9,838 bases of DNA, from NCBI GenBank assembly GCA_030151245.1, contig JASLEF010000128.1, positions 1 through 9,838 of the forward strand. Direction: 5' to 3'. The notes below the pieces were generated by a model. The model did no database searches. It was not told the DNA's origin and was given only the letters and a program-made list of their open reading frames with translations. Positions 6,319 to 9,838 of this stretch are shown in pieces. A program made the translations under genes and the position numbers. The stretch comes from Ignatzschineria sp. (GTDB lineage: Bacteria > Pseudomonadota > Gammaproteobacteria > Cardiobacteriales > Wohlfahrtiimonadaceae). Position 1 is the stretch's first letter. Each line of letters starts with the position of its first letter.

Positions 6319-6673
6319 ATTTAAACGCCGTACTCACAAGCATTCTTGATAAATATTCTTTATATCTATCTCATAGCTAAGATACTCAATTAGTTAGTTA
6401 TGATTCAACTCTAATTTTAATGTTCCCAGAAAGCTCACCTTCTTCCTTAACTTAAAATGTGAAAATCGCCATTAAAATCGCACTTAAAATACTTGATTAT
6501 CCACTTTATTAACGACAGCGTTAGCGCTCTATTTAAATGCTATTGCCCAATATATTTCACTTAAAATCGTGAATATACTGACTTATTATCATTTTATTGA
6601 TAATAAGGCTTTTTAGAATATCTTATTAATTGCTCCCTCTCTCTTGTTTCAACTACACACAGATTTTCTTTTA

Positions 6674-6682
6674 TGCTATGTT
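6674..6682 (+). promoter_or_regulatory. possible extended -10 promoter of the ABC importer operon
   Basis: TGC-TATGTT (TG at 6674-6675, hexamer 6677-6682, 4 of 6) forms an extended -10 element. No good -35 box sits 16-18 nt upstream. Transcription would start near 6689 and leave a leader of about 78 nt. Confidence 0.25.
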
Positions 6683-6766
6683 CAGAGAGTTGAGTGCAAA
6701 CTCATTTGTTTATCAAAAGCTAGTGATTAACGAATTATCACCAATAATAAATAGGATATGAATTTT

Positions 6767-7738
6767 ATGAAAAGAAGAAAAATGTTACTCATGTTGTCAC
6801 TCTTGATGCCGCTCTCTTTAGGCACTTTGTCATGGGCGGATAATGATCAAAAACATGTGGCAATTACGGCGATTGTTGAGCACCCGGCACTCGATCAAGC
6901 GCGCCAAGGTATCATTGATGAATTAAAAGAATCGGGCTTTGAAGAGGGAAAAAATCTCACACTTCAATTCCAGAGCGCGCAAGGAAATAGCGCAACGGCG
7001 GCTCAAATTGCTAAAAAATATGCCGGCGATCGCCCTGATGTCGCTATTGGTATTGGAACACCGAGCGCACAAGCGCTCCTTGCTTCTACTAGAACCGTCC
7101 CTATCGTCTATACTGCGGTGACAGATCCTATTGCCGCCAACCTTGTCAAGAGCTGGGAAGCTACCGGCGGAAATGTCACCGGCGTTTCTGACCATTTACC
7201 GCTCGAGCCACAAATGGATCTCGTCAAAGAGATTGTGCCTGAAGTCAAAAGCATCGGTTTTGTCTATAGCCCCGGCGAAGTGAACTCCACTATCGTCCTA
7301 AAACAACTTCAAGAGATCTTAGATCCTGAAGGTATTAAAGTTGTCGCAGCACCTGCCCAAAGAACCACCGATATCTCTACCGCAGTAAAAAGCTTACAAG
7401 GTCGTGTGGATGTCATTTATACCAGTACGGATAATAACGTCGTTTCTGCTTATGAATCGATGTATCAAGCAGCGGTTCAAACAAAAATCCCTTTAATCGC
7501 TTCAGATACCTCTTCTGCTGAACGGGGTGCCGTTGCAGCTCTTGGCGGTGATTACTACGGTATGGGTCGTCAAACGGGAAAACTCGTTGTTCGTATTTTA
7601 AATGGTGAGAAAGCGGGAGATATTGCTTCTGAAAAACCTCAAAAAACCGAACTATACATCAACTTGAAAGCCGCACAGCAACAAGGTGCGACGATTCCGC
7701 AAGATTTAATCGATCGTGCGACGAAAGTTATCGAATAA
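6767..7738 (+). CDS. ABC importer periplasmic substrate-binding protein (PF04392, TrpX-like)
   Basis: A 323-residue binding protein of the ABC_sub_bind family (PF04392). It has a basic start (MKRRK), a hydrophobic core at about 6-19 and a signal-peptidase I site after LSWA (cleavage about residue 24); there is no lipobox Cys, so the mature protein should be free in the periplasm. Family motifs are present: AIVEHPALDQARQGI (35-49), GIGTPSAQAL (95-104), YTAVTDPIAANLV (115-127) and GNVTGVSDHLP (135-145). TrpX members bind tryptophan or other aromatic ligands in Gram-positives, but the ligand here cannot be read from sequence. I prefer the ATG at 6767: AGGA (6753-6756) is 10 nt away, whereas the in-frame ATG at 6758 is only 1 nt from it. 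It is the first gene of the importer operon, and a hairpin after it probably keeps it more abundant than the membrane parts. Confidence 0.88.
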   Translation: MKRRKMLLMLSLLMPLSLGTLSWADNDQKHVAITAIVEHPALDQARQGIIDELKESGFEEGKNLTLQFQSAQGNSATAAQIAKKYAGDRPDVAIGIGTPSAQALLASTRTVPIVYTAVTDPIAANLVKSWEATGGNVTGVSDHLPLEPQMDLVKEIVPEVKSIGFVYSPGEVNSTIVLKQLQEILDPEGIKVVAAPAQRTTDISTAVKSLQGRVDVIYTSTDNNVVSAYESMYQAAVQTKIPLIASDTSSAERGAVAALGGDYYGMGRQTGKLVVRILNGEKAGDIASEKPQKTELYINLKAAQQQGATIPQDLIDRATKVIE

Positions 7739-7746
7739 CCCTTGAT

Positions 7747-7782
7747 GATGAGGAGAACCATATTGCGTTCTCCCCTCTCATC
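7747..7782 (+). other. intercistronic hairpin after the binding-protein gene
   Basis: GATGAG-GAGAAC (7747-7758) pairs with GTTCTC (7767-7772) and CTCATC (7777-7782) around an 8-nt loop, with a 4-nt bulge CCCT on the right side. That gives 12 base pairs. No strong T-run follows. Such hairpins after the first gene of importer operons often protect the binding-protein mRNA or reduce read-through. It lies in the 152-bp gap before the permease gene, which otherwise holds nothing recognisable. Confidence 0.6.
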
Positions 7783-7890
7783 CGCTATATGTTGTTTTAA
7801 ACTGTCTAAAGATAACCTCATGCGCTCATACCATTACCTTAAAGTAGTCGTAGATCATGGGGTTTCTTTCAATTTATCGTTGGAGTTTTA

Positions 7891-8796
7891 ATGTCAATCA
7901 TCTCTCTTTTCGGAGCTTTAGAAGTGGGCTTAATCTACGGATTAGTCGCACTAGGCGTCTTGATCTCTTTCCGAATCCTTAACTTCCCCGACTTAACCGC
8001 CGATGGAAGTTTCCCACTCGGCGGTGCTGTTTGTGCGGTCTCTATTATTGCCGGCGTAAACCCTTGGCTTGCAACCTTATTTGGGACTCTCGCAGGCGCT
8101 GCGGCTGGATTTGTCACCGCTTGGTTACATGTCTCCCTCAAAATTATGCAGTTACTGGCGAGTATTTTAGTCATGATTGCGCTCTATTCTGTGAATCTTC
8201 GCATTATGGGCGCCCCTAATATTCCCCTTATTTGGGAGCCTACGGTGATCACCCCATTTATTAACGAAGATTATAGCAACCAGTTTTGGGTAAAACCCCT
8301 GATGATTCTGCTCTTTATCATTATCGCTAAAACCTTGTTAGACCTATTCTTTGCTAGTCGTGCAGGATTAGCAACAAGAGCTACGGGCGCGAATATCCGA
8401 ATGTCACAAGCACAGGGGATTAATACCAATAAGATGACTTATCTTGGCATGATGATCTCTAATGCACTCATTGCCCTTGGCGGTTCTCTCTACGTACAAA
8501 CACAAGGAGGAGCAGATATCTCTATCGGTGTTGGAACGATCGTTATCGGGCTTGCGGCTGTCATTATTGGTGAAACACTCATTACCTCGAAGAAGATGTT
8601 CTGGATCACCTTTGCCGTCATCCTCGGCGCGATCTTATATCGTCTCTTTATCGCCCTAGCCTTACACAGCGGTCCGCTTCAAAAGATTGGCGTAGGAGCT
8701 CAAGATCTCAACTTTATTACGGCAACGTTGGTTGTTATCGCCCTCGTATTACCTCAAATTAAAACAAAAATCAAAAGACTCAAAGGGAGACGTTAA
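7891..8796 (+). CDS. ABC importer permease (LivH-like, BPD_transp_2; TrpY-like)
   Basis: A 301-residue integral membrane permease of the branched-chain amino-acid/simple-sugar type (BPD_transp_2) with about 8-9 hydrophobic segments. The early motif ILNFPDLTADGSFPLGG (29-45) is characteristic of permeases paired with PF04392 binding proteins. The cytoplasmic coupling loop at about 159-178 (GLATRATGAN then IRMSQAQGIN) corresponds to the LivH loop that docks on the ATPase. A further conserved glycine-rich helix is QTQGGADISIGVGTIVIG (203-220). The basic tail KTKIKRLKGRR (291-301) is cytoplasmic. A single permease gene implies that a homodimer forms the channel. GGAG (7882-7885) is 5 nt before ATG. 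The stop lies 2 nt before the ATPase start, so the two are co-translated, while the binding-protein gene is 152 bp upstream. Confidence 0.88.
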   Translation: MSIISLFGALEVGLIYGLVALGVLISFRILNFPDLTADGSFPLGGAVCAVSIIAGVNPWLATLFGTLAGAAAGFVTAWLHVSLKIMQLLASILVMIALYSVNLRIMGAPNIPLIWEPTVITPFINEDYSNQFWVKPLMILLFIIIAKTLLDLFFASRAGLATRATGANIRMSQAQGINTNKMTYLGMMISNALIALGGSLYVQTQGGADISIGVGTIVIGLAAVIIGETLITSKKMFWITFAVILGAILYRLFIALALHSGPLQKIGVGAQDLNFITATLVVIALVLPQIKTKIKRLKGRR

Positions 8797-8798
8797 TC

Positions 8799-9596
8799 AT
8801 GATGCGTTTAGAAGATATTCAGGTAATCTTTAATGAACATACGCCTTTAGAAAATATGGCTCTTAAGAAGATTAACCTCACCATTCGCGAAGGAGAATTT
8901 GTCACTGTCATCGGAACCAACGGTGCCGGTAAATCTACGCTATTAAATGTGATTAGCGGCAATGCGGCAATCACAACGGGAAAAATTTTTATTAATCAGG
9001 AAGATGTCACTCATAAATCCGTATCTGATCGGGCACGCCTCGTTGCTCGCGTCTTTCAAGATCCGATGGTCGGCACTTGTGAATCCCTCACGATTGAAGA
9101 AAACCTCGCCCTTGCCTATGATCGAGGTAGCAGCGCTTCCGGGCTGAGACCGGCAATTAATAAAGAGCGTAGAGAGATTTTTCGCGAGCATTTAGCCACA
9201 TTAAAGCTCGGTCTTGAAAATCGGTTAGAAGATAGCATGGGTCTACTCTCTGGCGGTCAACGTCAAGCGATTAGCTTATTAATGTCTTCCCTTCAACCCT
9301 CTAAAATCTTGCTGCTTGATGAACACACAGCGGCACTTGATCCTAAAACTGCGGCATTTGTTTTAAAGTTAACCGAAGAGATCGTCAGTAAAAATAAGCT
9401 CACCACGCTGATGGTAACTCACTCAATGCAACAAGCACTCTCTTATGGCAATAGAACCATCATGCTGCATCAAGGAGAGATTGTTTTAGATGTCTCCGGC
9501 GAAATGCGAGAAGATTTAGGTATTTCTGATCTCTTGCTACTCTTTGAACAGCGTCGCGGCGATAAGGTAGAAGATGATGCATTACTCTTAGGCTAA
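8799..9596 (+). CDS. ABC importer ATPase (TrpZ/LivF-like)
   Basis: A 265-residue nucleotide-binding subunit that drives the importer from the cytoplasmic face. All ATPase motifs are intact: Walker A GTNGAGKST (39-47, Lys45), Q-loop Gln87 in VFQDP, signature LLSGGQRQ (149-156), Walker B ILLLDE (170-175, Glu175 catalytic), D-loop TAALD (177-181) and switch His208 in MVTHS. The signature followed by AISLLMSSL is typical of ATPases found with TrpX/TrpY-like partners. AAGGGAGA at 8783-8790 supports the ATG at 8799 (9 nt from GGGAG) over the next in-frame ATG at 8802. It is the last gene of the operon; a hairpin but no clear T-run follows. The role as an uptake ATPase is firm; the substrate is unknown. 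Confidence 0.93.
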   Translation: MMRLEDIQVIFNEHTPLENMALKKINLTIREGEFVTVIGTNGAGKSTLLNVISGNAAITTGKIFINQEDVTHKSVSDRARLVARVFQDPMVGTCESLTIEENLALAYDRGSSASGLRPAINKERREIFREHLATLKLGLENRLEDSMGLLSGGQRQAISLLMSSLQPSKILLLDEHTAALDPKTAAFVLKLTEEIVSKNKLTTLMVTHSMQQALSYGNRTIMLHQGEIVLDVSGEMREDLGISDLLLLFEQRRGDKVEDDALLLG

Positions 9597-9613
9597 AGAA
9601 AGCGGCATACGAT

Positions 9614-9653
9614 AGAGAGATGCTGATCAAGACTTGCGATGAAAAATCTCTCT
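9614..9653 (+). other. hairpin shortly after the ATPase gene
   Basis: AGAGAGAT (9614-9621) is complementary to ATCTCTCT (9646-9653) across a 24-nt loop, beginning 17 nt after the ATPase stop. The long loop and absence of a T-run make it a weak element; it could be part of a 3'-end structure together with the hairpin at 9668. Confidence 0.35.
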
Positions 9654-9667
9654 TAACGGCTATTCAA

Positions 9668-9711
9668 GAGAAAGGGATTTGACCGCTGTAATGAGGTAGA
9701 ATCCCTTTCTC
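9668..9711 (+). terminator. candidate terminator stem of the importer operon (no T-run)
   Basis: GAGAAAGGGATT (9668-9679) and AATCCCTTTCTC (9700-9711) form a perfect 12-bp stem with a 20-nt loop, 71 nt after the ATPase stop. No run of T residues follows on either strand, so intrinsic termination is doubtful and the stem may rather protect the 3' end or assist Rho-dependent termination. Confidence 0.45.
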
Positions 9712-9783
9712 ATAAGCCTTATCCAAAATCCCTATTCACTTATAAAATTCCTTATGAAATTAGGAGAAATTTTGTAATATTTC

Positions 9784-9838
9784 AGAATTAGAGACTTTGG
9801 TTAGATATCTTGGATAGATATCTTGATTAGAGATCTTG
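9784..9838. repeat. 13-bp tandem repeat array running off the window
   Basis: Three adjacent 13-bp units are seen: TTGGTTAGATATC (9797-9809), TTGGATAGATATC (9810-9822) and TTGATTAGAGATC (9823-9835), followed by TTG of a fourth at the window edge. A degenerate unit (AATTAGAGA core) precedes them at 9784-9796. The first two units contain GATATC and make the palindrome AGATATCT at 9803-9810 and 9816-9823. The period is not a multiple of 3, so this is unlikely to be a coding repeat. The array may continue beyond 9838. Confidence 0.8.

Larger units (their letters stand above)
6238..6766. other. non-coding region between speB and the ABC importer genes
   Basis: About 520 bp without a credible gene. 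Its left end holds the GGGGAAATTTCCCC palindrome and the speB terminator-like stem. The middle (6450-6569) repeats the word TTAAAAT at 6452, 6472, 6484 and 6561, three times as ACTTAAAAT, and contains the small dyad AGCG-TTAG-CGCT (6517-6528). The right end should carry the importer promoter and a leader with a 5-bp GCAA-loop hairpin at 6691-6704 (TGAGT/ACTCA). I recognise no known riboswitch or T-box. Confidence 0.6.

Noticed and set aside
6678..6761. 27-codon upstream ORF (MFRELSANSF...) whose TGA overlaps the ATG at 6758, a possible leader peptide
   Set aside because: No Shine-Dalgarno sequence, no run of a regulatory amino acid, and its ATG lies inside the possible -10 element. Chance ORF is more likely.
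9597..9838. Possible gene start or convergent gene end in the last 242 bases
   Set aside because: No open frame with a start or conserved protein sequence on either strand; only hairpins and repeats are supported.

Overview
This is a chromosomal window from an AT-rich bacterium, most likely a gammaproteobacterium. The agmatinase and the acetate permease pair closely match my recollection of the Escherichia coli proteins along their length, but base composition is lower in GC and the gene order is not enterobacterial. An Ignatzschineria/Wohlfahrtiimonas-type organism would fit, but that is a guess. I see no phage, insertion sequence, CRISPR array, tRNA or rRNA. The genes are ordinary metabolic and transport genes, and the more unusual material lies between them.

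Layout. Positions 1-446 are non-coding: a very C-rich, G-poor stretch (about 51-150), a possible promoter, and a leader that contains a perfect 9-nt complement of the next two Shine-Dalgarno sequences. At 447-2335 is a translationally coupled pair (ATGA overlap): a DUF485 (YjcH-type) small membrane protein and the acetate/solute symporter ActP, closed by a strong terminator. Convergent to it on the minus strand are a cytoplasmic DsbA-like thiol oxidoreductase (2540-3244) and, upstream of that, an NhaC-family antiporter (3360-4787). A terminator separates these two. The 520-bp gap to the divergent agmatinase gene speB (5308-6237, TTG start) holds several dyads and an imperfect direct repeat. 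Another 520-bp gap follows speB, with two inverted repeats near its start and repeated TTAAAAT words further on.

The last block (6767-9596) is a complete three-gene ABC importer: periplasmic binding protein, LivH-like permease and ATPase, of the TrpXYZ-like type (PF04392 binding protein). An intercistronic hairpin follows the binding-protein gene, and the permease and ATPase genes are 2 nt apart. The final 242 bases are non-coding, with two hairpins and a 13-bp tandem repeat that runs off the window edge.

Together the genes suggest uptake of small organic acids and amino-acid-like nutrients (ActP and the ABC importer), polyamine formation from agmatine (SpeB), and ion or amine antiport (NhaC). 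No clearly new multi-gene system is visible. The best candidates for something undescribed are the anti-Shine-Dalgarno leader of yjcH-actP, the 13-bp repeat array at the right edge, and the dyad-rich speB/nhaC control region.
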